Numbered from the stretch's first letter, positions 9,745 to 19,058 are shown. The stretch is 64,000 nucleotides of DNA from CAWKMN01 sp963850765 (GCA_963850765.1 CAWKMN010000011.1:62001-126000); one strand, 5' to 3'. Translations and numbers: made by a program. The notes: a model not told the origin generated them from the letters alone.

Positions 9745-10644
9745 CTAGACCTCAAGCCCGGCATCGCGCAGCAGCACGCGCAGCTCGTCATGGCGCGCCG
9801 TGCTGACCGGGAAGATCGGCAGGCGCGGCGGTCCGACCGGGATGCCGAGCATGACCAGCGCTGCCTTGATCGGTGCGGGAAAGGTGCCAAAGCTCAACAA
9901 GCCGGTCCGCAGGGCGATCAGCTTCTGCTGCAATTCACGCGCCCGAGTTTGATCGCCGGCTCGATACGCGGCGTAAATGCTCGACGCCAGCGCCGGGGCG
10001 ACGTTCATGCTCAGCCCGATCGCACCCGCCGCACCGCAGTCCAACCCGTCAACAACCAGCGCATCACTGCCTACCAGCACCTGGAAACCGGGCGGGCACG
10101 CCTGGAGGATAGCAGCGGTCTCGTCGAGCTTGCCGCCGGAGTCTTTCACCCCGACAAAGTGAGGAATGTCGTGAGCCAGCCGCCCAAGCGTCTCCGGGTT
10201 CAGCCGCACGCCGCCGGTTCGCCCCGGATTGGAATAGCCGAGGATGGGCAGCGATACCGCCGCCGCGACCGCCGCATAATGAGCGTAAAGCTCCTCCTGG
10301 GTGGGCGCGATAAAAAACGGTGTCACGATGGCGACCGCGTCCGCACCGGCGCGCTCCGCCTGCTGTGTGAAAGCGATCGTTTCGCGCGTCGTAATCGCGC
10401 CCGTCCCGGCGATGACCGGCACACGCCCGTTGACCGCCGCCAGGATCGCGTCGAGTACAGCAGCGCGCTCGTCCACCGAAAGCGCGAACGCTTCCCCCTG
10501 GCTGCCCAGTGCCAGAATTCCGTGTATTCCTCCGCCGATTACATGCTCGACCAGCGCCGGCACCGCGTCCAGGTTCAGCGATCCGTCGGCATGCAGCGGG
10601 GTCGCCAGCGGTGGGATGGTGCCGTGAAAGTCCGTTTTTGCCAT
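9745..10644 (-). CDS. Dihydrodipicolinate synthase/N-acetylneuraminate lyase family aldolase
   Basis: Class I aldolase of 299 residues in the DapA/NanA family. The Schiff-base lysine lies in FVGVKDSGG (about Lys167), the catalytic tyrosine in GYSNP (about Tyr137), and the GTGAITT loop follows beta-strand 4. Such enzymes condense or cleave pyruvate with an aldehyde. The genome context (a hydrolase, no lysine-pathway genes) does not show that it is the lysine-biosynthetic enzyme, so I give no symbol. ATG 10644 follows an AGGAG site by 12 nt; an alternative ATG at 10656 would directly abut that site. Confidence 0.85.
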   Translation of the reverse strand: MAKTDFHGTIPPLATPLHADGSLNLDAVPALVEHVIGGGIHGILALGSQGEAFALSVDERAAVLDAILAAVNGRVPVIAGTGAITTRETIAFTQQAERAGADAVAIVTPFFIAPTQEELYAHYAAVAAAVSLPILGYSNPGRTGGVRLNPETLGRLAHDIPHFVGVKDSGGKLDETAAILQACPPGFQVLVGSDALVVDGLDCGAAGAIGLSMNVAPALASSIYAAYRAGDQTRARELQQKLIALRTGLLSFGTFPAPIKAALVMLGIPVGPPRLPIFPVSTARHDELRVLLRDAGLEV

Positions 10645-10726
10645 GATGCCTGTCATCTCCTGTTCGGGACCGCACATCCGCCTAATTTACCACAGAAGGA
10701 TGTCCAGCGAAGAAAACGAAAAAGAT

Positions 10727-10937
10727 TTCACCACAGAGAGCACGGAGGTCACAGAGAAAAGCAAAGGAAAATGAACCGCAGAAGTGATCCCGCCTAAGCT
10801 TTTGGATATCGGGCAGGCTAACAAGCCCGCCCCTACACTCTCTCACGTATCTCCGCGCTCTCGGCGTCTCTGCGGTTCAACCTTCTTTTCTCTTTATCCC
10901 TTGTCTTTCTCTGTGTCCTCTGTGCTCTCTGTGGTGA
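10727..10937. repeat. Inverted repeat of the CACAGAG word family around a small hairpin
   Basis: The arms are CCACAGAGAGCACGGAGG-type sequence (10727-10760) and its imperfect reverse complement (10906-10937). Between them sits a short hairpin GGGCAGGCT-AACA-AGCCCGCCC (10811-10832) of a second family. The same CACAGAG arms recur at 23237-23357 and 46302-46336. The element fills the otherwise gene-free stretch 10645-10948 upstream of the DapA-family gene. Confidence 0.8.
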
Positions 10938-10948
10938 TCCTTTGTCTT

Positions 10949-12901
10949 TCAGTTCTCCGGCGCGCAGTCAGCCACGGGCAGGATCATTTCGCCGTAGTTG
11001 ATGAACTGGCCGTTCGCGTCCTGCTCGTACAGTCCGAAGCGCACCTGCGTTTTATCCGGCAGGCGAGGCAGCGTAAAATCGTCACGTACCAGTTCGCCGG
11101 GCGATAGCTGCGCGAAAGGATACAGTCCATAGACCGGATGGCGCGAATCGGCGCCCGGTGGGTTTGGGGCGGGCTGATCGCCGGTCAGATGCACGAAGAT
11201 GCTCGGGTCGCCGGCGGGAGGTTTATCGGCGCTCCAGATCACATGCAGGTAGATCGCCGTGTCATCGCAGGTCAGCCACGCGGCGCGCTGCGTAATGTCA
11301 TAGACGACCAGCGTGCCGAGGCTCTCATCGGGATCGGCCAGCCAGGGCGTATTGCGCAGCTCGACCAAACCGGGCGCGGCCGATGTCAGGTACAGACCGC
11401 CCAGCCGCTCGCTCCACCAATCGGAGGGCGCGCCGTAACTCGTAGGCCAGGGCGGGGGGTAGGTGTAGAACGTGTCCGGCTCCGTAACCAGCCGGTAGCC
11501 ATCCGCCAGCAAGCGCCGGTAATCCCCCTTGTGATCGACCATCATCACAGCGCGATGCTCGCCCGTCACCAGCCGCGAATAGGATGCGGCGGCGTAATGC
11601 GGTCCCCACGGCAGAATCAGCGCCAGCTTTTCGCCGCGCGCCAGACGATCCAGGCGTTCGATCATCCGAACCCCGCTCGGCTCCGTCACCAGCTCGCGCA
11701 CGTCGCCATAATGCCAGCCGGCCAGCGCCGCCGCCCACACCGCGATCCCGATCACACCGAGCGCGCCCGGCCATCCCTGCTGCCAGAGCCAGCCGGCCAT
11801 CAGCGCCACGCCGAAGATCAGCGCCAGCACGGTCGGCATCAGAACGGCTTCGGGCAGCACGGCGGTATGGTAAAACGTGGCGAAGAGCGTTGGCCCGGCG
11901 GCCCCCAGCGCGACAGCACGCGCCGCGCGGCGCTGAGGGGTGATAGTCGCCGCCAGCAGCAGGCAGATCAGCCCGACCAGCAGCCCCGGCAGGCTGATCT
12001 CATTCACGAGGATCGTCCACACGCTCTCGATGTTATCGCGCAGCCCGGCCAGATCGGATGGCAGCCTGACCAGCCGATCCGCTTCCCGGCCGCTGAACTC
12101 GATCCAGAAGCCGCGCAGCGTACCCGGCTCACCGTAAACCCAGCTTCCGCCCTGCCATTCGCGCAGGGGCAGGTAGAGATAGGGCACAAAGCCGATCAGC
12201 GCCAGACCGACCGCGCGCGGGAGAAGTGTCCGCCGCTGATCGCGTATCTCCGGCAGGTGGGGCCACACGGCCAGCAGCAGCCCCGGCGCGATAAACACCA
12301 CCGCCCGGTGATGGGCCACGCCGATCCCGCCGAGCAGCGCCAGCGCGAAGATCCGCCGCCGCATGCTCCACGGAGCCGCCCACGGCGCAGGCCACAGCGC
12401 GACCAGAAACAGCAGCATCATGATCGCCAGACTCATGCTGTAGACTTCGGCGATCACGTTGTGAATCCAGATCGAGCGGGCCAGCCCTAACAGCACCGCG
12501 CCGAGCACCGCCACGGTCAGGCTGCCGGTCAGCCGCCAGACGAGCAGCGCAAACGCGCCCAGCAGGATCACGCCCCAGGCCAGTGCGTACAGGCTGGCCG
12601 CCGCCGCCGGTTCGATGCCCACCGCACGCAGCGGGGCAGTGAACAGGTTGCCCAGGATGGCAAACAACGGATAGCCCGTGTGGTGGATCGTGCCCCAGAC
12701 GTTCAGCGCCACCTGGATCTCGGCCACGTCCTTGACGTACTCGTTCTTCAGAATCTCCTCGCGCGTGCTCTCCTTGAAACTGCCGCTGACCTGGGTTTGA
12801 AGCGTGAGCGCATAACTCGCCACGAGCAGGAGCAGCGCCATCCCGATCAGCAGAAGAGGGGCGCGGTTGTGCAGCGAGGATGAGGCTAGACGGGTGAGCA
12901 T
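10949..12901 (-). CDS. DUF2723 (TMEM260-like) integral membrane protein
   Basis: Membrane protein of 650 residues with about ten helices in the first 400 residues and a soluble C-terminal domain. The segment GTIHHTGYPLFAILGN matches the conserved motif of DUF2723/TMEM260, a family related to lipid-dependent glycosyltransferases (GT39-like). The C-terminal 250 residues contain a beta-rich region after NTPWLADPDE. A role in attaching sugars on the outer face of the membrane is an inference from family. ATG 12901 has AGGAAG 5 nt upstream and a promoter close by. Confidence 0.75.
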   Translation of the reverse strand: MLTRLASSSLHNRAPLLLIGMALLLLVASYALTLQTQVSGSFKESTREEILKNEYVKDVAEIQVALNVWGTIHHTGYPLFAILGNLFTAPLRAVGIEPAAAASLYALAWGVILLGAFALLVWRLTGSLTVAVLGAVLLGLARSIWIHNVIAEVYSMSLAIMMLLFLVALWPAPWAAPWSMRRRIFALALLGGIGVAHHRAVVFIAPGLLLAVWPHLPEIRDQRRTLLPRAVGLALIGFVPYLYLPLREWQGGSWVYGEPGTLRGFWIEFSGREADRLVRLPSDLAGLRDNIESVWTILVNEISLPGLLVGLICLLLAATITPQRRAARAVALGAAGPTLFATFYHTAVLPEAVLMPTVLALIFGVALMAGWLWQQGWPGALGVIGIAVWAAALAGWHYGDVRELVTEPSGVRMIERLDRLARGEKLALILPWGPHYAAASYSRLVTGEHRAVMMVDHKGDYRRLLADGYRLVTEPDTFYTYPPPWPTSYGAPSDWWSERLGGLYLTSAAPGLVELRNTPWLADPDESLGTLVVYDITQRAAWLTCDDTAIYLHVIWSADKPPAGDPSIFVHLTGDQPAPNPPGADSRHPVYGLYPFAQLSPGELVRDDFTLPRLPDKTQVRFGLYEQDANGQFINYGEMILPVADCAPEN

Positions 12902-12935
12902 CGGCTTCCTATCGAACGTTGGGATCAGGTCGCAG

Positions 12936-12965
12936 ATTATACGCGCGCAGACCACCCCGGATCAA
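12936..12965 (-). promoter_or_regulatory. Putative promoter for the DUF2723 gene
   Basis: TTGATC (12960-12965) and TATAAT (12936-12941) on the minus strand are 18 bp apart, ending about 35 nt before the start codon at 12901. Confidence 0.5.
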
Positions 12966-12968
12966 ACG

Positions 12969-13001
12969 CACACGGTCCCCGCTTGTCGCCAGGGACCGTG
13001 G
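12969..13001. repeat. Stem-loop with 9-bp perfect arms
   Basis: CACGGTCCC and GGGACCGTG pair around a 12-nt loop. It is followed by a run of A on the plus strand, so it lacks the T-run expected of a terminator on either strand's relevant side. It lies just upstream of the DUF2723 promoter and could be a protein-binding site or the remnant of a terminator. Confidence 0.5.
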
Positions 13002-13045
13002 CAAAAAAGAGTATTCTCAACAACAAAATCTAATTCGAAAAGATT

Positions 13046-13155
13046 AAGCTATCAGCCGTTAGCTTTTAGCGATTAGCAAGTCCCCACACAGCTTTTCGGT
13101 GGAATATTCCAACCGGGCTAATGGCTGACTGCTAAGCGCTAATCGCTTAAAAAGC
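13046..13155. repeat. Inverted word repeat of the GCTAATCGC / GCTTTTAGC family
   Basis: Two arms of about 32 nt, each a chain of AGCNNTTAGC-like words, face each other around a 45-nt centre. The element lies just downstream of spoVS (minus strand) and could end that transcript. Related sequence occurs at 40359-40472 and 46386-46440. Confidence 0.7.
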
Positions 13156-13169
13156 AGCGGGTGGGCGAC

Positions 13170-13493
13170 CTAACGCGGTTCGACGATCATCCGGACTGCC
13201 GTGCGCTCTTGCTCGTCAATCATGACCTCCGTGAAGATCGGAATCACGATGACATCAATATGATCTTCGGCTAAATAGCCTCGTGCAATCGCCACGGCTT
13301 TGATCGCCTGATTAACGGCCCCAGCACCAATGGCTTGAACCTCAGCCCGGTTATGTTCGCGCACGACTCCGGCAATCGCGCCGGCTACTGCCGTGGAACG
13401 TGACCGCGCCGATACCTTAATGATGTCTACGGCTACTTTCGGTTCCTCTGAATTGAAATCGTCAGGAGCCAAAGCTGAGTGTAACGGTTGCAT
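13170..13493 (-). CDS. spoVS: Stage V sporulation protein S (SpoVS)-like protein
   Basis: SpoVS-family protein of 107 residues; the usual family length is about 86, so this one has a roughly 20-residue N-terminal extension. The core KVSARSRSTAVAGAIAGVV, QAIGAGAVNQAIKAVAIA and ERTAVRMIVEPR segments are nearly identical to the family pattern. SpoVS is a small nucleic-acid-binding Alba-like protein that affects septation and coat formation in Bacillus, but it is also widespread in non-spore-formers, where its role is unknown. ATG 13493 has GGGGG 6 nt upstream and a promoter 61 nt away. It is divergent from the pspA-like gene. Confidence 0.92.
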   Translation of the reverse strand: MQPLHSALAPDDFNSEEPKVAVDIIKVSARSRSTAVAGAIAGVVREHNRAEVQAIGAGAVNQAIKAVAIARGYLAEDHIDVIVIPIFTEVMIDEQERTAVRMIVEPR

Positions 13494-13553
13494 GGTAGCC
13501 CCCTGAGCAACTTTAGACAAAAGCGGACGGGTGATACGTGCAATTGAAACCCT

Positions 13554-13582
13554 ATTGTACCCGATTTCACGACAGGGGCCAA
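13554..13582 (-). promoter_or_regulatory. Putative promoter for spoVS
   Basis: On the minus strand TTGGCC (13577-13582), a 17-bp spacer and TACAAT (13554-13559) lie 61 nt before the spoVS start codon. Confidence 0.6.
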
Positions 13583-13685
13583 TTGACTTTCGCACCTGAT
13601 AAAGCCAGCAAAATAGTATATTTGTACTAGCGCCCAGATGTGAAATCGCTAAGACATGCACAACAGACGCATGCAGGTCGATGGA

Positions 13686-13714
13686 TTGCCAGTGGGTTGC
13701 CCGTGCAGTAAAAT
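13686..13714 (+). promoter_or_regulatory. Putative leaderless promoter for the PspA-like gene
   Basis: TTGCCA (13686-13691), a 17-bp spacer and TAAAAT (13709-13714) are followed only 7 nt later by the ATG at 13722. A transcript started from this promoter would begin at or next to the start codon. The AGGGGA in the gap is too close to the ATG to be a normal ribosome binding site. Confidence 0.6.
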
Positions 13715-13721
13715 AGGGGAC

Positions 13722-14325
13722 ATGGCTAAAAAACTGACGGACAAACTCAACACCCTGCTGCAATCCAGCGTGCGGGGGTTCAAACTTCCCCTCCCGGGTC
13801 GCGGCGACGAGGGTGCGATCAAACTCGGCAAAGGCGTCGATCGAGACATCGCCACGCTGCGCGAGCACGTGAATACCGCGCTCGACGACGAGGATCGGAT
13901 GGAGGCGGACATCGCCGCGCTGGCGCGCCAGATCGCAGATTGGGATCAGCAGGCCGACCAGGCCGTGGCGAAGGGCGACGAAGCGACATCGCGCCATGCG
14001 ATCCGCCAGATGCAGACGGTCCAGCAGCGCCAGGAGATGCTCCGGGCGGAACTGGCCGAACACCGGATCTCGACTGGGGCGCTCATTTCGCGAGTTCAAC
14101 GAACTGGAAGCCGTGGTTGCCGAGGCGCGCCGGAAACAGCAGAGCGACTCAGCGGCGACGCCGGAGGCGGCCCCGGAGGATGCCTCGTTTCGCGCCCGCC
14201 TGGACAAGATCCGCGAGGAGGTGACGGTGCGCCAGCCCGGCACTGCCTTCGATCCGCCGAAAGTGGTGAATGAACAGGAAGTTGAAGCGGATCTCGCCCG
14301 CCGTCGCTCGCGACTCAGCCAGTAA
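13722..14325 (+). CDS. PspA/IM30-like coiled-coil protein (one frameshift)
   Basis: Helical, highly charged protein of about 200 residues beginning MAKKLTDKLNTLLQSSVRG. It resembles the PspA/IM30 family in having a short amphipathic N-terminus and then long heptad-rich helices (LREHVNTALDDEDRM, ALARQIADWDQQADQAVA). It is shorter than PspA (about 220) and the match is by pattern only. Such proteins coat and stabilise the cytoplasmic membrane under stress. One extra G near 14080 breaks the frame; after it the chain ends with EADLARRRSRLSQ. A strong terminator follows the gene. Confidence 0.62.
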
Positions 14326-14351
14326 ACTTTTGTCTCCGGTAAAGATTTAAT

Positions 14352-14385
14352 GGCCGCCTCGTTTTGTCAGGCGGCCTGTTTTTTT
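14352..14385 (+). terminator. Rho-independent terminator after the PspA-like gene
   Basis: GGCCGCCT (14352-14359) pairs with AGGCGGCC (14369-14376), giving an 8-bp GC-rich stem with a 9-nt loop, followed by TGTTTTTTT. Confidence 0.85.
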
Positions 14386-14497
14386 CCGGCCGCTTTACAA
14401 AATTCACACTTGAGTGTAGAACATAGGCAAACGAACGATACTGGAACCGACGACCTGCCGAACCGGATAAGCAGCAAGTCACACAGGAGACAACCCT

Positions 14498-16718
14498 ACG
14501 CCACCCGCCGAACGCGACAAAGAAGTACACGAACTGCTCGAACAGCGTTTGATTGAGCAGCAGACGCTCTCGGCATTGGCCCGCATGCTGAGCGCCGTGC
14601 TGGATCTGGATACGCTGCTGGGGCAGATCGTCGATGCGGCGGTACGCCTGTCGAACGCTGAAGAGGGGCTGCTGCTGCTGCCTGACGAAGAGGCTGCTGC
14701 CCTGTATATCCGCGCCGTCAAAGGCATCGACAGCGAAACCGCCAAAAATTTCCGCATCAAGACGCAGGATCTCGCTCGCTGGCAAGGTGTTTCAGTCCGG
14801 TCAGCCGGTGCTGGTCGGCGATCAGGGTTGGCAGAAAGTCAAAACTGAGTATCTGGTGAAATCGCTGCTGTACGTGCCCCTGAGCCTCAAAGGCAAAACG
14901 ATCGGCGTACTGGGCGTGAACAACAAACACGCCGACCGCACCTTTACCCAGCATGATTCCGATCTGCTTCAGGATCTGGCCTCCCATGCGGCAATCGCCA
15001 TCGAGAACGCGCGCCTGTATGAAGACAGCGTGCTGCACGCCCGCGAGTTGAGCTTTCTGGCGCAGGCCGGCGAAGCCGCTAATTCGACGCTGCAAATTGA
15101 CGAAGTGCTTAAGATCATTATGGGCCAACTGCTCAGCACGCTCGACGTGGCGCAGTGTTATGTGGGGGAGTGGCATCCCGACAAGGAGGAACTTCGCACC
15201 CTGGCGGTATCGCACCGCGCGGTATGGCAGCCCGGCAGCGGATATTCGTTTGTGCCGGGTGATATTCCCGCTGTTGAGCAGGCGCTCAGCGAGCAGCAGA
15301 TGGTGATCGCGCTGCCGCCGCGCTCCAACGACGAGGCGCGGATCTGGCTGCCCCACCATTATCACGCCAGCCGGATCGTCTATCTTCCGCTGATGGCGCA
15401 GGATCAGCCGCTCGGCGTGGTCTCACTCGCCTATTTTACGGCACCGCGGCCCGCCGATCTTCAGGCCGTGCGGGGACGGCTGCAGCCGCTGGCCCTGGAT
15501 ACCGTCGTCACACTGACGGGAGCGGACGTCGTGCGCCAGCAGAAAACGCTCTTTCGCGGGGCGCAGCGCCTGCTGGATACGTCCGGGGCGAGTTGGTGTG
15601 AGATCGCGCTGTGGAACCCGACTCAGCAGCGGTTTAACACCATGCTGTCGTTTGGTACACACACCTGGAGCGAGGGTTTACAGCCGGGCCTCTCGCTGGA
15701 ACAATCCCCGCACCTGCGCCGGATCCTCACCGAACAGACGTCCATTACGAGTTCACTCGCCGGGGATCTGCATCACCTGATGGAAATGGGTTATGGCAAG
15801 GGCGTGCTGGGCCTTCCGCTGCTCATCAAGGGACAGACGGCCGGGCTTGTGCTGCTGACCGATACGCTGCACCGGCGTCGGTTTTCGCGCCGCGAGATCA
15901 AGCTGGCGCACGCGCTGGTACTCCAGGCGGCGAACGCGCTGAGCAATGCGCGCCTCTACCGCGATCTGCAGAACAGCCTGGACGAGCTGCACAGCGCGCA
16001 GGCCAAGCTGATCCAGGCAGCGCGGATGTCGGCTATGGGTGAACTGGCGGCGGCCGTCGCCCACCAGATCAACAACCCGCTCACGACCGTACTGGGCGAC
16101 ACGGAATTGGTGCTGTCCGACATGCCGCGCGACAATCCCAACCGCGAATCGCTGGAAGCCGTGCATCGGGCGGGCAAACGCGCGCACGAGGTGGTGCGGC
16201 GGCTGCTCACGATGGCGCGCCAGCAGTCACCGGACGAAACCCGTGTTGCGCTCAGCGCGAACGAGTCCATTTCCAATACCCTGACCCTGGTCAAAACCCA
16301 TATCCGGCAGGGCGGTGTGACTCTCTGTCTCGAACTTGCCGAAGATCTGCCCATGGTCAGCGCGATCCAGGGGCAGCTTGAAGACGTCTGGCTGAATCTG
16401 CTGCTCAACGCGCGTGACGCGGTAGCCGGCCGGCTGGAGCCTGAAATCGGCGTCAGCAGCGCTTACGATCCCGAACTCAAAACGGTGGTCGTGACGATAT
16501 GGGATAACGGGATGGGGATCCCTGAAGCCGTACGGGCGCAAATCTTTGAGCCGTTCTTCACCACCAAGCCGGCGGGTGAGGGAACCGGGTTGGGGCTGTA
16601 TATCTGTCACCAGATCGTCGAAAAATGCGGGGGTAACATCCGCATGCAGAGCGTTTATAATGAGGGTACGCGCTTTTTGGTATCACTGCCCATTTATCAA
16701 CCAGAACAGAGTGTCTAG
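14498..16718 (+). CDS. Multi-GAF sensor histidine kinase (one frameshift, unusual start)
   Basis: Cytosolic histidine kinase of about 740 residues with two or three GAF domains (about 20-165, 190-330, 345-500). A HisKA domain with H-box AVAHQINNPL (His about 520) and an HATPase_c domain (N-box LLLNARDA, G1 WDNGMGIP, F-box FEPFFTTKP, G2 GTGLGL) follow. No membrane segment, so it senses an internal signal. One extra base near 14790 breaks the frame inside GAF1. The start is uncertain: AGGAG (14485-14489) sits 8 nt before ACG 14498, where an ATG would be expected; the first ordinary start is TTG 14549. The response regulator follows directly. Confidence 0.88.
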
Positions 16719-17423
16719 ATGATAGAACGACCTACGATTTTAGCCGTCGATGATGATCCTGAAGTGCTTGGCACCCTGTCCCGCACCCTTCAGCGCGAAG
16801 GGTTCGACGTGATCCGCGCGACCGCCGGTATTGAGGCGCTGCGCATCCTGAGCGAGCGGCCAACCGATCTGGTTATTCTGGATATTATGATGCCCGGCCT
16901 GGACGGGCTGGGCGTATGCCGCCGCATCCGCGCCGACTCGCGCTACAACCACATCGCGATTCTATTCCTGACGGCGCGCGGCAACACCGATGACGTTGTC
17001 GCCGGGCTGGATGCGGGCGGTGATGATTATGTCGTGAAGCCCTTCGAACTGCCGGAACTCGTCGCGCGCGTGCGGGCACTGGTCCGGCGCGGGCAGCGGA
17101 ATGCCGTCATGGAAAGCCCGGTGCTCGAAATTGGCCCACTCTATCTGGACTCCAGCACGCACCAACTGACCATTGGTGATCATCCCTCGATCCAGCTCAC
17201 CGCCACCGAACATCGCCTGCTGCGCTACCTGATGGAACATGCGAATCAGGCGCTTTCACCCCAACACCTGCTCGAAGCCGTCTGGGATTATCCCCCTCAC
17301 ACCGGCGATCCCGATCTGGTGCGCGCGCATGTGCGCAACCTGCGCGCCAAGCTGGAGATCGACGAGTCGCTGACACCGATCATCCGCACCATTCACGGCG
17401 TGGGATATATGATCTCAGGCTGA
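16719..17423 (+). CDS. OmpR/PhoB-family response regulator
   Basis: Receiver (1-120) plus winged-helix DNA-binding domain (about 135-232), 234 residues. The acidic pair is in AVDDDPEV, the phospho-acceptor Asp in LVILDIMMPGLDG, and the switch Thr and Lys in FLTARG and YVVKPFE. The C-terminal domain has TATEHRLLRYLMEH and a final HGVGYMI hairpin typical of the family. The ATG directly follows the stop of the histidine kinase, so the two form a two-component pair. Targets are unknown. Confidence 0.95.
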   Translation: MIERPTILAVDDDPEVLGTLSRTLQREGFDVIRATAGIEALRILSERPTDLVILDIMMPGLDGLGVCRRIRADSRYNHIAILFLTARGNTDDVVAGLDAGGDDYVVKPFELPELVARVRALVRRGQRNAVMESPVLEIGPLYLDSSTHQLTIGDHPSIQLTATEHRLLRYLMEHANQALSPQHLLEAVWDYPPHTGDPDLVRAHVRNLRAKLEIDESLTPIIRTIHGVGYMISG

Positions 17424-17459
17424 CGCAGGAATTTTTCACATAACTTTCATAGCTCAGAC

Positions 17460-17488
17460 CTGAAAAGCGCGCGTTTGTCGCGTATACT
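17460..17488 (+). promoter_or_regulatory. Putative promoter for the second response regulator
   Basis: CTGAAA (17460-17465), a 17-bp spacer and TATACT (17483-17488) lie 44 nt before ATG 17533, suggesting that this regulator can be transcribed separately from the kinase operon upstream. Confidence 0.55.
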
Positions 17489-17532
17489 TGAGATCAAGTT
17501 AAGCTGATCGCTCTTCATCTCAAGGTTAATTC

Positions 17533-18270
17533 ATGATCACACGCGTGCAAGCTCCGCCAACAATCCTGGCCATCGACCACGATTCTGCCGTCCGGGCGAC
17601 GATTCGCGGCACGCTTGAGCAAGAAGGACACACCATGCTCGAAGCGGGCGACGCACGGACCGCGTTACAATTGGCGCGCGAACATCGCCCCGACGTGATC
17701 ATTCTCGATTTTGCCCTGGCCGATATGAGCGGCTTTGAACTTTGCGCGCACCTGCGGGCGATGCCGTTTGTGGACCAGACTCCGATTCTCTTTGTCAGCG
17801 AGCATCAGAACGCGCAGTACGCCGCCGAGGCGCTCAACAAAGGCGCGGATGATTATCTGCGCAAGCCATTTGCGATGCGCGAACTCAGCGCGCGGGTGCG
17901 GGCTCTGCTGCGGCGCGCGCCGAATCGCAGCGTGCAGCGGGTGCCGACGGTGTTTATCGATATGGATGGGCGCAGTGTGTGGATCAACAACCGGATTGTC
18001 GAGCTGACGCCGACCGAGTTCAGCCTGCTCGATTACCTGTGCCAGCATACCGGCGAGCTGCATACCGCTCACGACCTGCTGGAAAAAATCTGGGCGTATC
18101 TGCCCGGCGAAGGAGATACGGCGCTGGTCCGCAACCATATTCGCAACCTGCGCCGCAAGATCGAGGACAACCCGGATTACCCGGAGATTGTGGTCTCGCT
18201 GCACGGGCGCGGCTACACGTGTAATGCGCACGCCGTCTATGCGCTGGCCGGGCAGGCGGCGGGAGATTAG
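17533..18270 (+). CDS. OmpR-family response regulator with altered acidic pair
   Basis: Protein of 245 residues with a receiver (about 8-125) and a winged-helix domain (about 140-235). The phospho-acceptor Asp (VIILDFALADMSG) and the Lys (YLRKPF) are present. The N-terminal acidic pair reads AIDHDSA, so one acidic residue is replaced by His, and the switch position is Ser (FVSEHQ). AAGG lies 8 nt before the ATG. It is adjacent to the kinase-regulator pair and may be a second output of that kinase. Its end overlaps the convergent DUF2085 gene by 4 bp. Confidence 0.92.
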   Translation: MITRVQAPPTILAIDHDSAVRATIRGTLEQEGHTMLEAGDARTALQLAREHRPDVIILDFALADMSGFELCAHLRAMPFVDQTPILFVSEHQNAQYAAEALNKGADDYLRKPFAMRELSARVRALLRRAPNRSVQRVPTVFIDMDGRSVWINNRIVELTPTEFSLLDYLCQHTGELHTAHDLLEKIWAYLPGEGDTALVRNHIRNLRRKIEDNPDYPEIVVSLHGRGYTCNAHAVYALAGQAAGD

Positions 18271-19007
18271 CGTCCGTACGCCCGGCTCAGCCGATCCTCA
18301 AGGGCGGCGATCGTCTCGCGCATCGAGCCTTCAATGTACGGGAATGCCAGCCATACGTTCATCAAGCCAAATAACCCGCCAGTCAGTACGCGGAATGCGG
18401 GTATCGTCTCGCGCACGGGCCAGTATTCAAAGGGCGCGTAGCTGAACATCTGGCTGAACCCGTCCAGACCCAGCGGCACCAGCCCCAGGATCAGGTAAAG
18501 CCAGATCGGGGCCGGACGCAGCCAGCGCCGCACCCCCGCGAATAACAAACCCGCGAGGAACATCGTCCCATAGATCGCCACGTCGCGCTCGCACAACGCG
18601 GTTTTGTAGCCCATCTCCTCGTTACCCTTGAATGAGCGTGATTTCACCTGCAAATCCGCCGACCACGCCGCCAGATCCACACCGTCAAAGTGGGGATCGC
18701 GCCGGGCATAACTCTCGAACGAGTCCAGGTCTGACCCCGAAACCTCACGCGGATAGGCAAGCTGGTCGCCAAACAGGAACCACGAGCGGAAGGCGAACTG
18801 GTGGCACATCGGCGCGTAGATGGTGTAAAGCACGCGGGCCGCGTTGTCATAGCCGGCTTTCATCAGCACCGGGGGGGCGATGGACAGCCCTGTGTACAAA
18901 AACAAAAAGGTGAGCGCGATCTTCAGCCAGTTGCGGGAGATGCGCAGCACCAGCCGGTTCGTTCGTTCGGTGTTTGGGGGTTCTTGCGCGCTGCCTGTCT
19001 TGCTCAT
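18267..19007 (-). CDS. DUF2085 membrane protein
   Basis: Membrane protein of 246 residues with four predicted helices. The conserved DUF2085 features are MCHQ...RSWFLFGDQLA after the second hydrophobic segment and CERDVAIYGTMFLAG further on. An insertion of about 50 residues between these two motifs is charged and probably forms a loop. The family is common in Chloroflexota and of unknown function. It is the last gene of the pgeF-yggS-yggT-lipoprotein series, about 50 bp after the lipoprotein. Confidence 0.85.
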   Translation of the reverse strand: MSKTGSAQEPPNTERTNRLVLRISRNWLKIALTFLFLYTGLSIAPPVLMKAGYDNAARVLYTIYAPMCHQFAFRSWFLFGDQLAYPREVSGSDLDSFESYARRDPHFDGVDLAAWSADLQVKSRSFKGNEEMGYKTALCERDVAIYGTMFLAGLLFAGVRRWLRPAPIWLYLILGLVPLGLDGFSQMFSYAPFEYWPVRETIPAFRVLTGGLFGLMNVWLAFPYIEGSMRETIAALEDRLSRAYGR

Positions 19008-19058
19008 CCGCTGCTTCTTTCTACAATGTGGTCTGCAACCGGGCGTCCGGTCGCCCCG

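Noticed and set aside
10727..10937. CRISPR array or insertion sequence
   Set aside because: There are only two inverted arms, no regular spacers, no transposase and no target duplication visible.
11138..12490. 450-codon plus-strand open frame opposite the DUF2723 gene
   Set aside because: Composition rich in Arg, Gln and His typical of the antisense of a high-GC gene; the minus strand encodes a recognisable family.
12969..13001. Terminator at the CACGGTCCC stem-loop
   Set aside because: The stem is strong but the A/T run lies on the wrong side for the minus-strand transcript that would need it.
13494..14243. N-terminal extension of SpoVS to 357 residues
   Set aside because: It would overlap the PspA-like gene and its promoter; the start at 13493 has a ribosome binding site and gives near family length.
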